From Mycetocola saprophilus (GTDB taxonomy: Bacteria > Actinomycetota > Actinomycetes > Actinomycetales > Microbacteriaceae), in the NCBI RefSeq assembly GCF_000718085.1, contig NZ_JOEC01000003.1, positions 62,001 through 126,000 on the forward strand: a DNA stretch of 64,000 bases, read 5' to 3'. Positions 42,549 through 54,284 of the stretch are shown here, piece by piece (position 1 is the stretch's first letter; each line of letters opens with the position of its first letter). The position numbers were made by a program, and so were the translations under genes. The notes beneath the pieces were generated by a model. That model had not been told where the DNA came from, made no database searches, and was given only the letters and a program-made list of their open reading frames with translations.

Positions 42549-43853
42549 ATGAAGCGACGTACCCTGACGAGCGTGGTGGCGGGAGCCGCCATCCTCGCCC
42601 TCACCCTGACCGGCTGCGGTTCAGCCGGAAACGCCGTCCCCGAGGGATCGGCCACCATGTGGACGATCTCGGGGGCCACCGAACCCATCATCAAGGAATC
42701 GGTTTCCCGTTGGAACGCCGCCCACGAAGACGAGAGCATCAAGATCGACTCGTTTGCCGACGACGCCTTCAAGACCAAGGTCCGCACCGCAATCGGTGCG
42801 GGTGAGGGTCCCACATTCATCTACGGATGGGGCGGCGGAGTCTTGCGAGACTACGTCGAGGCGGGCGAGGTTGAAGACCTGACCGACTTCCTGAAGGAGA
42901 ACCCCGAGGTCTCCGAACGCTATCTGCAGTCGGTGCTCGCCACCGGGCAGGTGGACGGCAAAACCTACGGTTTGCCCAATGGGGCCAACACCCCGGTGAT
43001 GATCTACTTCAATAAGAAGGTCTTCGACGATGCCGGAGTGACTCCGCCCAAAACCTGGGATGATCTGCTGAAGCTGGTCAAGGTGTTCAACGATAAGGGC
43101 ATCGCCCCGTTCTCCCTCGGCGGTCAGTCCAAGTGGCCCAACCTGATGTGGTTGCAGTACCTCACCGACCGCATCGGCGGCCCCGAGGTCTTCCAGGCAG
43201 TGATCGATGGCAAGCCCGGCGCCTGGTCGAATCCGGCCATCATCAAGGCACTCAGCATGATCCAGGAACTCGTGGACGCCGGCGGATTTGTGAACGGCTT
43301 CTCCTCGATCGCCGCCGATTCCGGAGCCGACCGCGCCCTGCTGCACACCGGAAAGGCCGCGATGCTGATGCAGGGTGCCTGGGCGTACCCGACCTTCAAG
43401 ACCGACGCCCCGCAGTTCGTGAAAGATGACAACCTCGGCTTCGCCCCGTTCCCGACCGTGGCGGGTGGAACGGGCGACCCCAAGAACATCGTGGGGAACC
43501 CCTCGAACTTCTGGTCGATCTCCTCCAAGGCCACCCCCGAGCAGAAGAAGGCGGCCCTGGCGTACCTCAAGGACGGCATGTTTGACGCCGAGTACACCAA
43601 GCAGCTGATCGACACCGGCTCGGTCCCCGTGGTCACCGGCGTCGAGGACCAGCTCAAGAAGAGCGAGGACGCCGACTTCCTCACCTTCACCTACAACCTG
43701 GCCTCCAACGCGCCGCACTTCCAGCTCTCCTGGGACCAGGCACTGCCGTCGGTGCAGGGCGACGCGATGCTGACCCACCTGGACCAGATCTTCCTGAAGA
43801 AGATCACCCCCGAGGAGTTCGCCACCAACATGAACAAGACCCTGGGTAAGTAA
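42549..43853 (+). CDS. Sugar ABC transporter substrate-binding lipoprotein
   Basis: A 434-residue carbohydrate-binding receptor (SBP family 1). The signal peptide MKRRTLTSVVAGAAILALT is followed by lipobox LTGC. Typical segments are TFIYGWGGGVLRDYVEAGEV, YGLPNGANTPVMIYFNKKVF and GKAAMLMQGAWAYPTFK. I chose ATG 42549 with GGAG five bases upstream; the longer frame from 42435 overlaps the promoter leader. It is the first gene of the LacI-controlled operon and delivers an oligosaccharide or glycoside to the two permeases downstream. No ATPase gene is in the operon, so it likely shares a general MsiK-type ATPase, as in many actinobacteria. Confidence 0.95.
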   Translation: MKRRTLTSVVAGAAILALTLTGCGSAGNAVPEGSATMWTISGATEPIIKESVSRWNAAHEDESIKIDSFADDAFKTKVRTAIGAGEGPTFIYGWGGGVLRDYVEAGEVEDLTDFLKENPEVSERYLQSVLATGQVDGKTYGLPNGANTPVMIYFNKKVFDDAGVTPPKTWDDLLKLVKVFNDKGIAPFSLGGQSKWPNLMWLQYLTDRIGGPEVFQAVIDGKPGAWSNPAIIKALSMIQELVDAGGFVNGFSSIAADSGADRALLHTGKAAMLMQGAWAYPTFKTDAPQFVKDDNLGFAPFPTVAGGTGDPKNIVGNPSNFWSISSKATPEQKKAALAYLKDGMFDAEYTKQLIDTGSVPVVTGVEDQLKKSEDADFLTFTYNLASNAPHFQLSWDQALPSVQGDAMLTHLDQIFLKKITPEEFATNMNKTLGK

Positions 43854-43858
43854 CCATC

Positions 43859-44764
43859 ATGACGCTCATCACTTCCAAGCGTCACCGAGGGGCCCACGAC
43901 GCGGGCCCCTCGGGGTGGTTCGTGGCCCCGGCCCTGGTCTTTTTTGTCATTTTTGCGGTGGTGCCGCTGGTCGGCGTGATCGCGCTGAGCCTGGCCAACT
44001 GGAACGGCATCGGGGCGATCACCTGGGCGGGCTTTGCCAACTGGGCCAAGGTCCTGGTAGACCCGGTCACTGGCAACGCGCTGGTGGTCACCGCCAAGAT
44101 CATGGTGTTCTCCTATATTGTGCAGGCCCCGATCAGCATCCTGCTGGGCGCCTTCGTGGCCGGCAAGCAGCGCTACCGCGCGCTACTCGCGGTGTTCTAC
44201 TTCATCCCGCTGCTGCTGAGTTCGGCGGCCGTGGCCATCGCCTTCAAGGCGCTGCTCGACCCCAACTTCGGTCTGGGTGCGGGCCTGGGCATCCCCGCCC
44301 TCGCGCAGGACTGGCTCGGCAACCCCGACCTGGTGCTGTTTGTGGTGATCTTCGTGATCGCCTGGCAGTTTGTCCCCTTCCACACGCTGATCTATCAGGG
44401 TGCAGTGCGGCAGATTCCCGCCAGCATGTACGAGGCCGCGCGTCTGGATGGGGCGGGCACCATCGCCCAGTTCTTCCACATCACCCTGCCCCAGCTCAAG
44501 TACACGATCATCACCTCCTCCACGCTGATGGTCGTGGGCTCGCTGACCTACTTTGACCTGATCTTCATCCTCACCGCCGGCGGTCCCGGATACTCCACCC
44601 GCCTGCTGCCGCTGCACATGTACCTCACCGGATTCCGCTCCAACGACATGGGGGCGGCCGCCGCACTCGGCGTGATCCTGGTGGTCATCGGATTGCTGCT
44701 GGCACTCATGCTGCAGCGTCTGGGTGGCAAGGATCGCAGCGCCAACCAGACCGAGGGAGCATAA
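43859..44764 (+). CDS. Sugar ABC transporter permease (MalF/UgpA type)
   Basis: A 301-residue inner-membrane permease with six helices. The EAA loop is YEAARLDGAGTIAQFFHITL near residues 195-214. Also visible are GWFVAPALVFFVIFAVVPL at the first helix and YFDLIFILTAGGPGYSTRLL near the end. It starts five bases after the receptor gene and overlaps the next permease by one base (TAATG), indicating co-translation. Confidence 0.95.
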   Translation: MTLITSKRHRGAHDAGPSGWFVAPALVFFVIFAVVPLVGVIALSLANWNGIGAITWAGFANWAKVLVDPVTGNALVVTAKIMVFSYIVQAPISILLGAFVAGKQRYRALLAVFYFIPLLLSSAAVAIAFKALLDPNFGLGAGLGIPALAQDWLGNPDLVLFVVIFVIAWQFVPFHTLIYQGAVRQIPASMYEAARLDGAGTIAQFFHITLPQLKYTIITSSTLMVVGSLTYFDLIFILTAGGPGYSTRLLPLHMYLTGFRSNDMGAAAALGVILVVIGLLLALMLQRLGGKDRSANQTEGA

Positions 44765-45678
44765 TGACCGCCACCCAAACCCGCGCCGAACCTCGCACCG
44801 CGGCGAGCGCCCCAACCCCGCGCGCCGCCTCGGCCGGCCGGTCCCCCGAGGCCTCCCGCGGGGTGGGCCGGCCCAACTTCCTGGCCGGACTCGGTGGCTG
44901 GGTGTGGCTGGCCATCATCATCCTGCCGGTCTACTACGTGGTCATCACGAGCCTCAAGAAGCAGTCGGACTATTTCTCCACCAACCCGTTGCTCCCCCCG
45001 ACCAACCCGACCTTTGAGAACTACGCGCTGGTCCTGGAAAACCAGTTTGTGCGCTACCTGATCAACTCGGCCGTGGTCACGGTGGGCTCGGTGATCCCGA
45101 TCCTGCTGGTGTCGTTTATGGCCTCCTATGCGCTGGTGCGCGGTAAGGGCAGGTTCATCAACGGGGCGAACACGCTGTTCCTGCTGGGGCTGGCGATTCC
45201 GATCCAGGCGACCATCGTGCCGATCTACTTCATGATCTCCAAGGCCGGTCTCTACGATTCGCTGCTCGCGCTGATCCTGCCCTCGATCGCGTTTGCGATT
45301 CCACTCTCGGTCATCATCCTCAACACGTTCATGCGCAACGTCCCCACCGAGCTGTTCGAGTCGATGCGGCTGGATGGCTGCTCGCACTGGCAGATGCTGT
45401 GGCGGCTCGCCCTCCCGCTCACCAAGCCCGCGCTGATGACCGTCGGTATCTACCAGGGGCTGCAGGTGTGGAACGGATTCCTATTCCCCCTGGTGCTGAC
45501 CCAGAGCCCGGACAACCGGGTGCTGCCGCTCTCGCTCTGGGCGTTCCAGGGCGAGTTCACCATCAACATCCCGGCGATCCTGGCCAGCGTCATTCTCTCG
45601 ACGCTGCCGCTGCTGGCGCTCTACCTCGTCGGTCGCCGCCAGCTGCTCAGCGGCCTCACCGCCGGATTCGGAAAATAG
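44764..45678 (+). CDS. Sugar ABC transporter permease (MalG/UgpE type)
   Basis: A 304-residue inner-membrane permease, partner of the previous one. It has a long Ala/Pro/Arg-rich cytoplasmic N-terminus (about 45 residues), then six helices. The EAA loop is ELFESMRLDGCSHWQMLWRL, and the MalG-like segment IPLSVIILNTFMRNVPTELF comes just before it. It overlaps the upstream stop by one base. Confidence 0.95.
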   Translation: MTATQTRAEPRTAASAPTPRAASAGRSPEASRGVGRPNFLAGLGGWVWLAIIILPVYYVVITSLKKQSDYFSTNPLLPPTNPTFENYALVLENQFVRYLINSAVVTVGSVIPILLVSFMASYALVRGKGRFINGANTLFLLGLAIPIQATIVPIYFMISKAGLYDSLLALILPSIAFAIPLSVIILNTFMRNVPTELFESMRLDGCSHWQMLWRLALPLTKPALMTVGIYQGLQVWNGFLFPLVLTQSPDNRVLPLSLWAFQGEFTINIPAILASVILSTLPLLALYLVGRRQLLSGLTAGFGK

Positions 45679-45689
45679 GAAGGGACACC

Positions 45690-46877
45690 ATGACCACCAC
45701 TCCCCCGCCCGCCCTGCGGGTCGGCATGATCGGGCACGCATTTATGGGTGCCATGCACTCGCACGCCTGGCGCACGGCCCCCCGGTTCTTTGATCTGCCG
45801 CTCACCCCCGAGCTCGCGGTGATCGCCGGTCGAAATCCCGCATCCACCGAGGCCGCCGCGGCCAAGTACGGCTGGGCCGAGTCGACCACGAACTGGCGCG
45901 AGCTGATCGAGCGTGACGATATCGACCTGATCGACATCTGCACCCCCGGGGACACCCACCGCGAGATCGCCTTGGCAGCCCTCGCCGCCGGTAAGCACGT
46001 GCTGTGTGAAAAGCCGCTGGCCAACACCGTGGCCGAGGCCGAGGAGATGACCGCGGCCGCCGAAGACGCCGCATCCCGCGGGGTCTTTTCGATGTGTGGG
46101 TTTACCTACCGTCGAACCCCGGCGCTGACCCTGGCCCGCCAGCTGGTGGCCGAGGGACGCCTGGGGACCGTGCGCCAGGTGCGCGCCCAGTACCTCCAGG
46201 ACTGGCTGAGCGATGAGAACGCCCCGATGACCTGGCGGCTGGACAAAACCAAGTCGGGGTCGGGGTCGCTCGGGGACATCGGTGCCCACATCATCGATGC
46301 AGCCCAGTATGTAACCGGCACCGATATCGCCGGGGTCTCGGCGATGCTGGAAACCTTTGTGACCCGTCGCCCGGTGGGCGGCGAACACGTGGGCCTCGGA
46401 GGCTCCGGCGCGACCGACGGCGAGTACGCCGAGGTGACCGTGGATGATGCGGCCCTGTTTACGGCCCGCTTCACCGACAACACGGTGGGCATCTTCGAGG
46501 CCACCCGCTTCGCGCTGGGGCGGAAGAACGCCGTGCGCCTGGAGATCAACGGCACGCTGGGCTCGCTCGCCTTCGACTTCGAGGACATGAACGTACTGGA
46601 ATTCTTCGACGGCACGGCACCCGCCCACACCCAGGGATTCCAGCGCATCATCGTGACCGAGCCGGTCCACCCCTACACCGCCAACTGGTGGCCCGCCGGA
46701 CACGGCCTGGGCTACGAGCACGGCTTCACCCACCAGGTGGTGGACCTGGTCACCGCGATCGGTGCCAGCACGTCCCCCACCCCCTCCTTCCGCGACGCCC
46801 TCGGCGTGCAGCGGGTGCTGGACGCGGTCGAACGCAGCTCGGCCGATCACAGCATCTATACCCCGGTTTCCCGGTAA
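45690..46877 (+). CDS. Gfo/Idh/MocA family oxidoreductase (first copy)
   Basis: A 395-residue NAD(P)-dependent sugar oxidoreductase. The Rossmann start is LRVGMIGHAFMGAMHSHAW (residues 9-27). The EKP motif is HVLCEKPLANTVAEAEEM, and the active-site segment SGSLGDIGAHIIDAAQYVTG contains the conserved D-x-G-x-H. I chose ATG 45690 with AGGAAGGG upstream; the frame extends into the permease gene. In the same operon as ThuA and a second copy, it fits ThuB-like or glycoside 3-dehydrogenase roles in processing the imported sugar. Confidence 0.93.
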   Translation: MTTTPPPALRVGMIGHAFMGAMHSHAWRTAPRFFDLPLTPELAVIAGRNPASTEAAAAKYGWAESTTNWRELIERDDIDLIDICTPGDTHREIALAALAAGKHVLCEKPLANTVAEAEEMTAAAEDAASRGVFSMCGFTYRRTPALTLARQLVAEGRLGTVRQVRAQYLQDWLSDENAPMTWRLDKTKSGSGSLGDIGAHIIDAAQYVTGTDIAGVSAMLETFVTRRPVGGEHVGLGGSGATDGEYAEVTVDDAALFTARFTDNTVGIFEATRFALGRKNAVRLEINGTLGSLAFDFEDMNVLEFFDGTAPAHTQGFQRIIVTEPVHPYTANWWPAGHGLGYEHGFTHQVVDLVTAIGASTSPTPSFRDALGVQRVLDAVERSSADHSIYTPVSR

Positions 46878-46898
46878 CCCCCAAAGGAAAGTACACCC

Positions 46899-47588
46899 AT
46901 GAAAAACGCCCTCGTGGTGCGCGGCGGCTGGGACGGACACCAGCCCGTCGAGGCCACCAACCTCTTTATCCCCTTCCTCGAAGACAACGGCTATACCGTG
47001 CGGATCGAGGAATCCACGGCCGTCTATGCCGATGCCGACTACCTCGCCACCGTGGATCTGATTGTGCAGTGCAACACCATGACCACCATCGAGAAGGAGG
47101 AGTTTGAGGGTCTGCGCGCCGCGGTGGAGGCCGGCACCGGACTCGCCGGCTGGCACGGCGGCATCGCCGACTCCTACCGCAACAACTCCGACTATCTGCA
47201 GCTGATCGGCGGCCAGTTCGCCTGCCACCCGGGTAACCATCCCGATACCCTGACCGGTGAGCAGTCCGACAACTATGTGCCGCACACCATCAACATCGTG
47301 CCCGAGGCCGCGGATCACCCGATCGTTGCCGGGATTACCGACTTCGACCTGGTGACCGAGCAGTACTGGGTTCTCGCCGATGACTACAACGACGTGCTGG
47401 CAACGACCACGCAGGCGGTGCGCGAGTGGGATGCCTGGACCCGTCCGGTCACCTCCCCCGCCATCTGGACCCGCCAGTGGGGCCGGGGGCGCATCTTTGT
47501 CAGCACCCCCGGTCACCGGGTGGAAATCCTGCAGGATGACAATGTGAAGACGATCATCGAACGGGGGCTGCTGTGGGCCAGCCGGTAA
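46899..47588 (+). CDS. ThuA domain protein
   Basis: A 229-residue class-I-amidotransferase-like ThuA protein. It starts ALVVRGGWDGHQPVEATNLF and has the conserved GLAGWHGGIADSYRNNSDYLQLIGG cut here as GLAGWHGGIADSY plus YLQLIGGQFACHPG, then ITDFDLVTEQYWV. ThuA partners ThuB-type oxidoreductases in uptake and keto-conversion of trehalose and other disaccharides in rhizobia; the present substrate is unknown. Its end overlaps the next gene by 16 bases. Confidence 0.92.
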   Translation: MKNALVVRGGWDGHQPVEATNLFIPFLEDNGYTVRIEESTAVYADADYLATVDLIVQCNTMTTIEKEEFEGLRAAVEAGTGLAGWHGGIADSYRNNSDYLQLIGGQFACHPGNHPDTLTGEQSDNYVPHTINIVPEAADHPIVAGITDFDLVTEQYWVLADDYNDVLATTTQAVREWDAWTRPVTSPAIWTRQWGRGRIFVSTPGHRVEILQDDNVKTIIERGLLWASR

Positions 47589-48667
47589 TCTCCCCCACCC
47601 GCGTGGGGATCGTCGGGGTCGGCGCGATTGCCGGCCAGTACCTGGCGAGCTTCCCCACGCTGGAACACCTGCGCCTGGTCGCGGTAGCCGATCTCGACAT
47701 GGATCGTGCACGCAGCGTCGCCGAATCCGCCCCGGTTCCCGGGGTGCGTGCTCTCACGGTGAATGAGCTGCTGGCCGACCCCGAGGTGGACGTGGTGCTC
47801 AACCTCACCATCCCGCGGGCACACGCCGACATCGCGCTGCGGGCGATTGCCGCGGGTAAGGATGTCTACGGGGAGAAGCCGCTGACCGCGACCGTCGCCG
47901 AGGGCGTCGAGGTTCTGGCCGCCGCCCAGGCCGCCGGCGTCCGGGTCGCCTGCGCGCCGGATACGGTGCTGGGCACCGGCGTGCAGACCGCTCGCGCCGC
48001 GGTGGATGCGGGCCTGATCGGGAGGCCGATTTCGGCGAGCGCCACGATGGTCACCCCGGGGCACGAGCGCTGGCACCCGAACCCGGACTTCTACTATGCG
48101 CCCGGCGGCGGCCCGCTGCTGGACATGGGACCGTACTATGTGACCGCGCTGGTCAGCCTGCTCGGGCCGGTCACCCGGGTGATCGGGGCCGCAAGCCACA
48201 CCCGCGCCGAGCGCACCATCGGCTCGGGACCGCGCGCGGGCGAGGTGATCCCGGTCACCACCGACTCGCATGTGACCGGGATCCTAACCCACGCCTCGGG
48301 TGCCCTCTCGACCCTGTTCATGAGCTTCGATGCGGTGGCCACCCGGTCCTCGAACATCGAGATCCACGGCGAAACCGCCTCGCTGATCGTCCCCGACCCC
48401 AACGGATTCGAGGGCGACGTGCGGATCCGCCGCCTGGGCGAGGACGACTGGGAGACCCTGCCGGTGTCGGCTGGCTACCCCGGAGCCTCCCGCGGCATCG
48501 GCCTGGACGACTTCGCCGCGACCCCCGCCGACCAGACCCCGCGCGCCAGCGGCGACCTGGCCCTGCACGTGCTGGAGATCATGGAATCGGTGCTGACCTC
48601 GGCCCACTCGGGCAGTGCGGTCACCATCGCTTCTACGGTAGAGCGCCCGGCGGCGGTCACCGCCTAA
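47573..48667 (+). CDS. Gfo/Idh/MocA family oxidoreductase (second copy)
   Basis: A 364-residue NAD(P)-dependent oxidoreductase. The Rossmann motif is RVGIVGVGAIAGQYL, EKP is VYGEKPLTATVAEGVEV, and the active-site region is GGGPLLDMGPYYVTALVSLLG. In the last motif the catalytic pair appears as D-M-G-x-Y-Y, with Tyr where the first copy has His, a difference seen in other sub-clades. It starts at GTG 47573 inside the ThuA gene. It is the last gene of the sugar operon; a very strong terminator follows. Confidence 0.92.
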   Translation: MGQPVISPTRVGIVGVGAIAGQYLASFPTLEHLRLVAVADLDMDRARSVAESAPVPGVRALTVNELLADPEVDVVLNLTIPRAHADIALRAIAAGKDVYGEKPLTATVAEGVEVLAAAQAAGVRVACAPDTVLGTGVQTARAAVDAGLIGRPISASATMVTPGHERWHPNPDFYYAPGGGPLLDMGPYYVTALVSLLGPVTRVIGAASHTRAERTIGSGPRAGEVIPVTTDSHVTGILTHASGALSTLFMSFDAVATRSSNIEIHGETASLIVPDPNGFEGDVRIRRLGEDDWETLPVSAGYPGASRGIGLDDFAATPADQTPRASGDLALHVLEIMESVLTSAHSGSAVTIASTVERPAAVTA

Positions 48668-48682
48668 CCGACGCAGGATACG

Positions 48683-48724
48683 GAACAACGGTCGCCTCCG
48701 TTCGGAGGCGACCGTTGTTCTGTA
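48683..48724. terminator. Terminator of the sugar operon
   Basis: 18-bp perfect stem starting GAACAACGGTCGCCTCCG with only TT between arms (in practice a 4-6 base loop), followed by TGT. Bidirectional with pdtaS. Confidence 0.88.
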
Positions 48725-48741
48725 TCCCGAAACCGGTACGG

Positions 48742-50232
48742 CTAGCCGCGGATGAAGCGCATGGGCACCTCGATGGTCACCTCGGTGCCGGCTCCCATCA
48801 CCGTGTGCCAGTCGATCCGGCCCGAGAGCTCACCCTGGATCAGGGTGCGCACGATCTGGGTTCCCAGGCCCGCGCCCACGCGTCCCTCGGGCAGGCCCAC
48901 GCCGTTGTCGCGCACCAGGACGGTGAGGTTTTCGGCGTCGCGCTGGGCCACGATCTCGACCTTGCCCTCGCGTCCGGCCAGGCCGTGCTCCACCGCGTTG
49001 GTCACCAGCTCGGTGAGCGCCAGGGCGAGCGGGGTCGCATACTCGCTCGGGAGCACCCCGAAGGTGCCGGTCTTGATCGGGTGAACCTTGGTGTTGTGTG
49101 AGGAGGCGACCTCGGCGATCAGCATCAGCACACGCTCAAACACGTCGTCGAAGTCCACCGCCTGGTTCAGGCCCTCGGAAAGGGTATCGTGCACCACGGC
49201 AATGGCGGACACGCGACGCATGGCCTGGGTCAGCGCCTCGGCCCCCTCCTCGGTGCGTGCACGACGCGCCTGAATGCGCAGCAGCGAGGCCACGGTCTGC
49301 AGGTTGTTTTTCACCCGGTGGTGGATCTCGCGGATGGTCGCATCCTTGGTGATCAGCTCGCGCTCCTGGTGGCGCAGCTCGGAGACGTCGCGGCACAGCA
49401 CGATCGCGCCGGCCCGCTCCCCACGGTGGCGCAGCGGGATGGTGCGCAGCGAGACGGTCACCCCGCGCGCCTCGATGTCGGTGCGCCACGGCGCGCGACC
49501 GGTCACCACCAGCGGCAACGACTCGTCGATGTCCTGCTTTCCGGGCAGGATCTGCGTGGTGACCTCGGCGAGGGACTCCCCCTCCAGCTCATCCACGAAA
49601 CCCATCCGGTTGAACGCCGACAGCGCATTGGGGCTCGCGAAGGTCGTGATGCCCTCCACATCCAGACGGATCAGGCCGTCGTTCGCACGCGGGGCACCGC
49701 GGCGCGGACCGCTCGGGGCACCCAGGTCGGGGAAGTCACCGGCGGCGATCATGCCAAACAGGTCATCCGCGCACTCGTTGAACGTTAACTCCTGACGGCT
49801 CGGAGTGCGCGTCTCGGACAGGTTGGTGTGCCGGGTCAGCACGGCGATCGGGCGCGGCGCGTTCTCGGCCGAGGTCGGATTCAGCCGGCGCATGACCGGG
49901 ACCGCGAGCACGCGGGTCGGGGTCTCCTCGTACCAGTCAGGCGAGGAGGAATCCACGATCTTGCCCTCCTCGAAGGCCCCGGACACCTGGGCCGACCACT
50001 GCGGCTTGATCCGCTGGCCCACCACATCGCGGTAGAACAGCGTCGCGGCGCTCGAGGGGCGGTGATGCGACACGGACACGAACGATCCGTCCGCGGTCGG
50101 TGCCCAAATCACGATGTCCGCAAACGCCAGGTCGGCGAGCAGCTGGGCGTCACCGATCAGCATATGGAGCCAGTCAATGTCCTCTTCGCTGGCGAGGCCC
50201 TGACGGTGGATGAGGTCACTGAGAGTCGACAT
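48742..50232 (-). CDS. pdtaS: Sensor histidine kinase PdtaS
   Basis: A 496-residue soluble histidine kinase. It has an N-terminal GAF-like domain (residues about 10-160), a PAS domain (DGLIRLDVEGITTFASPNAL), and a HisKA_2 dimerisation helix with phospho-acceptor His in IREIHHRVKNNLQTVASLLR. The HATPase follows (LALALTELVTNAVEHGL; VRDNGVGLPEGRVGAGLG). PdtaS works with the RNA-binding antiterminator regulator PdtaR, which is not in this window. It has no membrane segments and so is cytoplasmic. It starts at ATG 50232. The 239-base gap above it shows no gene I can support. Confidence 0.94.
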   Translation of the reverse strand: MSTLSDLIHRQGLASEEDIDWLHMLIGDAQLLADLAFADIVIWAPTADGSFVSVSHHRPSSAATLFYRDVVGQRIKPQWSAQVSGAFEEGKIVDSSSPDWYEETPTRVLAVPVMRRLNPTSAENAPRPIAVLTRHTNLSETRTPSRQELTFNECADDLFGMIAAGDFPDLGAPSGPRRGAPRANDGLIRLDVEGITTFASPNALSAFNRMGFVDELEGESLAEVTTQILPGKQDIDESLPLVVTGRAPWRTDIEARGVTVSLRTIPLRHRGERAGAIVLCRDVSELRHQERELITKDATIREIHHRVKNNLQTVASLLRIQARRARTEEGAEALTQAMRRVSAIAVVHDTLSEGLNQAVDFDDVFERVLMLIAEVASSHNTKVHPIKTGTFGVLPSEYATPLALALTELVTNAVEHGLAGREGKVEIVAQRDAENLTVLVRDNGVGLPEGRVGAGLGTQIVRTLIQGELSGRIDWHTVMGAGTEVTIEVPMRFIRG

Positions 50233-50471
50233 TCCCCCAGTTTAGAATGCCGCGCCTTGTCTGATGTGACGGCCCGCGGTTTCCACGCGTCGGAATACTG
50301 CTCGGCGTCCTCCACCGTGGGGTTTTTGGATGGGTTATACACAGTGTGCACCGGGTGTGCGCGAGGTATGACGGCCGCCTGTTTGGATGGGAACCCCATG
50401 CCGCCAGTTCCGGGCTAACCAGCTCGAGCTCCCCGGCATCCGGGCGGCATCGGTACCCATCGGAGACGTCT

Positions 50472-51104
50472 ATGCCCGTTCACCACCACCCATCACACCC
50501 GTTCGTTCCGCTCGGCTCCGCGTTCGGTGCCCCCGTGCGTGCAGCCCGGCGCGCGGAGGATCCGCCCGGCCCTCCCCGGCTCACGGAAGATACGAACGGG
50601 TCGACCCAGCCCCGGCTCACCGAGGACTCACCCGGCCCTCCTCGACTCACGAAGGATGCGCACGGGTCGACCCAGCCCCGACTCTCCGAGGACCCACCCG
50701 TCCCTCCTCGACTCACGAAGGATGCGCACGGGCCGAACCTGCCCCTGCGGCCGGCGCGGATGCTGCGGCCCGGGGTCGAGGTCGAGATCGCCCGCATCGC
50801 CCTCGCCGCACTCGAGGCCCTGGCGGGCATGCGGGACGTGAGCCAACTCGCTCGCTGGCTCACCCCCGAGGTGTACACCGGGCTCGAACGGCAGGCCACG
50901 CTGGCGCGGCGGGGACGGGTTGCCCATGGTCAGTCCGAGCGACATGTGGCCTACCGGCTCGGTCCCCCGCACTATTGCCGCCCGACCGTGGACAGCGTGG
51001 AGGCCACGATCATCGCACACGGACCGGTCACCTCGGTGGCCGTGGTCCTTCGCTTGGAAACACACGGCGCCCACTGGCGGGCAAGTGTCCTGCATGTCCT
51101 GTAA
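50472..51104 (+). CDS. Rv3235-like protein (DUF6459) with internal repeats
   Basis: A 210-residue protein. The C-terminal 90 residues match the Rv3235-type family found next to secA in actinobacteria (RIALAALEALAGMRDVSQLA, RWLTPEVYTGLERQATLARR, VTSVAVVLRLETHGAHWRAS). Function unknown. The N-terminal half is low complexity and holds 22-residue tandem repeats of the type PPRLTKDAHGSTQPRLSEDP. I chose ATG 50472 with CGGAGA upstream. The gene converges on secA. Confidence 0.75.
   Translation: MPVHHHPSHPFVPLGSAFGAPVRAARRAEDPPGPPRLTEDTNGSTQPRLTEDSPGPPRLTKDAHGSTQPRLSEDPPVPPRLTKDAHGPNLPLRPARMLRPGVEVEIARIALAALEALAGMRDVSQLARWLTPEVYTGLERQATLARRGRVAHGQSERHVAYRLGPPHYCRPTVDSVEATIIAHGPVTSVAVVLRLETHGAHWRASVLHVL
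50571..50740 (+). repeat. 66-bp in-frame tandem repeats
   Basis: Units at 50571-50636 and 50637-50702, with a partial third from 50703, each beginning CCTCC(C/T)CG(G/A)CTCACG(G/A)A. They code for 22 residues each and are well conserved at DNA level, so they are probably young. Confidence 0.8.
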
Positions 51105-51139
51105 CGTGCCCCGATCGAGCCGGTCGTTCGGCACAACGC

Positions 51140-51175
51140 GGAATGCCGCCCACCCCGAGGGGTGAGCGGCATTCC
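51140..51175. terminator. Bidirectional terminator between Rv3235-like gene and secA
   Basis: 17-bp stem with one mismatch, GGAATGCCGC arm against GCGGCATTCC, loop GA. It lies 18 bases past the secA stop on the minus strand. Confidence 0.8.
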
Positions 51176-51193
51176 GAAACCGGGAAACCCGGA

Positions 51194-53977
<2,784 letters not shown>

Positions 53978-54284
53978 GACTTGCTCTCCACTTGTCTTTG
54001 GTCGCCGACGGGGCGCGGGTCCGCACGGGTGTGCGGCCCACCCATCGTCGACGGGGCGCAGTTCCGCACGGTGTGTGCGGCCGACCCTTCGATGGGACCA
54101 TCGAGGGCCAAGTCTATGTTATCGGGACGGGGGAACAACACCGGTGTTCGGTGCGGATTTCGACCGAAAACACAGTAAATTTCTCCCAAAGCGAAGCGCC
54201 CCGGCCCCCTATAGAGGGCCGGGGCGCTGGTCCGCGGGGCGACACACACCGCACTGATGGTGAGTGCCCCGGCGGATGATGTGT
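53978..54284 (-). promoter_or_regulatory. secA leader with duplicated hairpin, and candidate promoter
   Basis: This gap of 307 bases has no gene. Reading toward secA, a promoter may be TTGTTC (minus strand of 54133-54138) with TAGACT (54111-54116), spacer 16. The transcribed leader then contains two imperfect copies, 54004-54043 and 54047-54087, about 43 bases apart. Each has a CCGCAC/GTGCGG hairpin and GACGGGGCGC. CCCATCG (54041-54047) and CGATGGG (54090-54096) could pair around the second copy. Possible leader-level control of secA. Confidence 0.45.
54195..54228 (-). terminator. Terminator after hpf
   Basis: 13-bp perfect stem AGCGCCCCGGCCC/GGGCCGGGGCGCT around an eight-base centre, downstream of the hpf stop on the minus strand. 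Confidence 0.75.
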
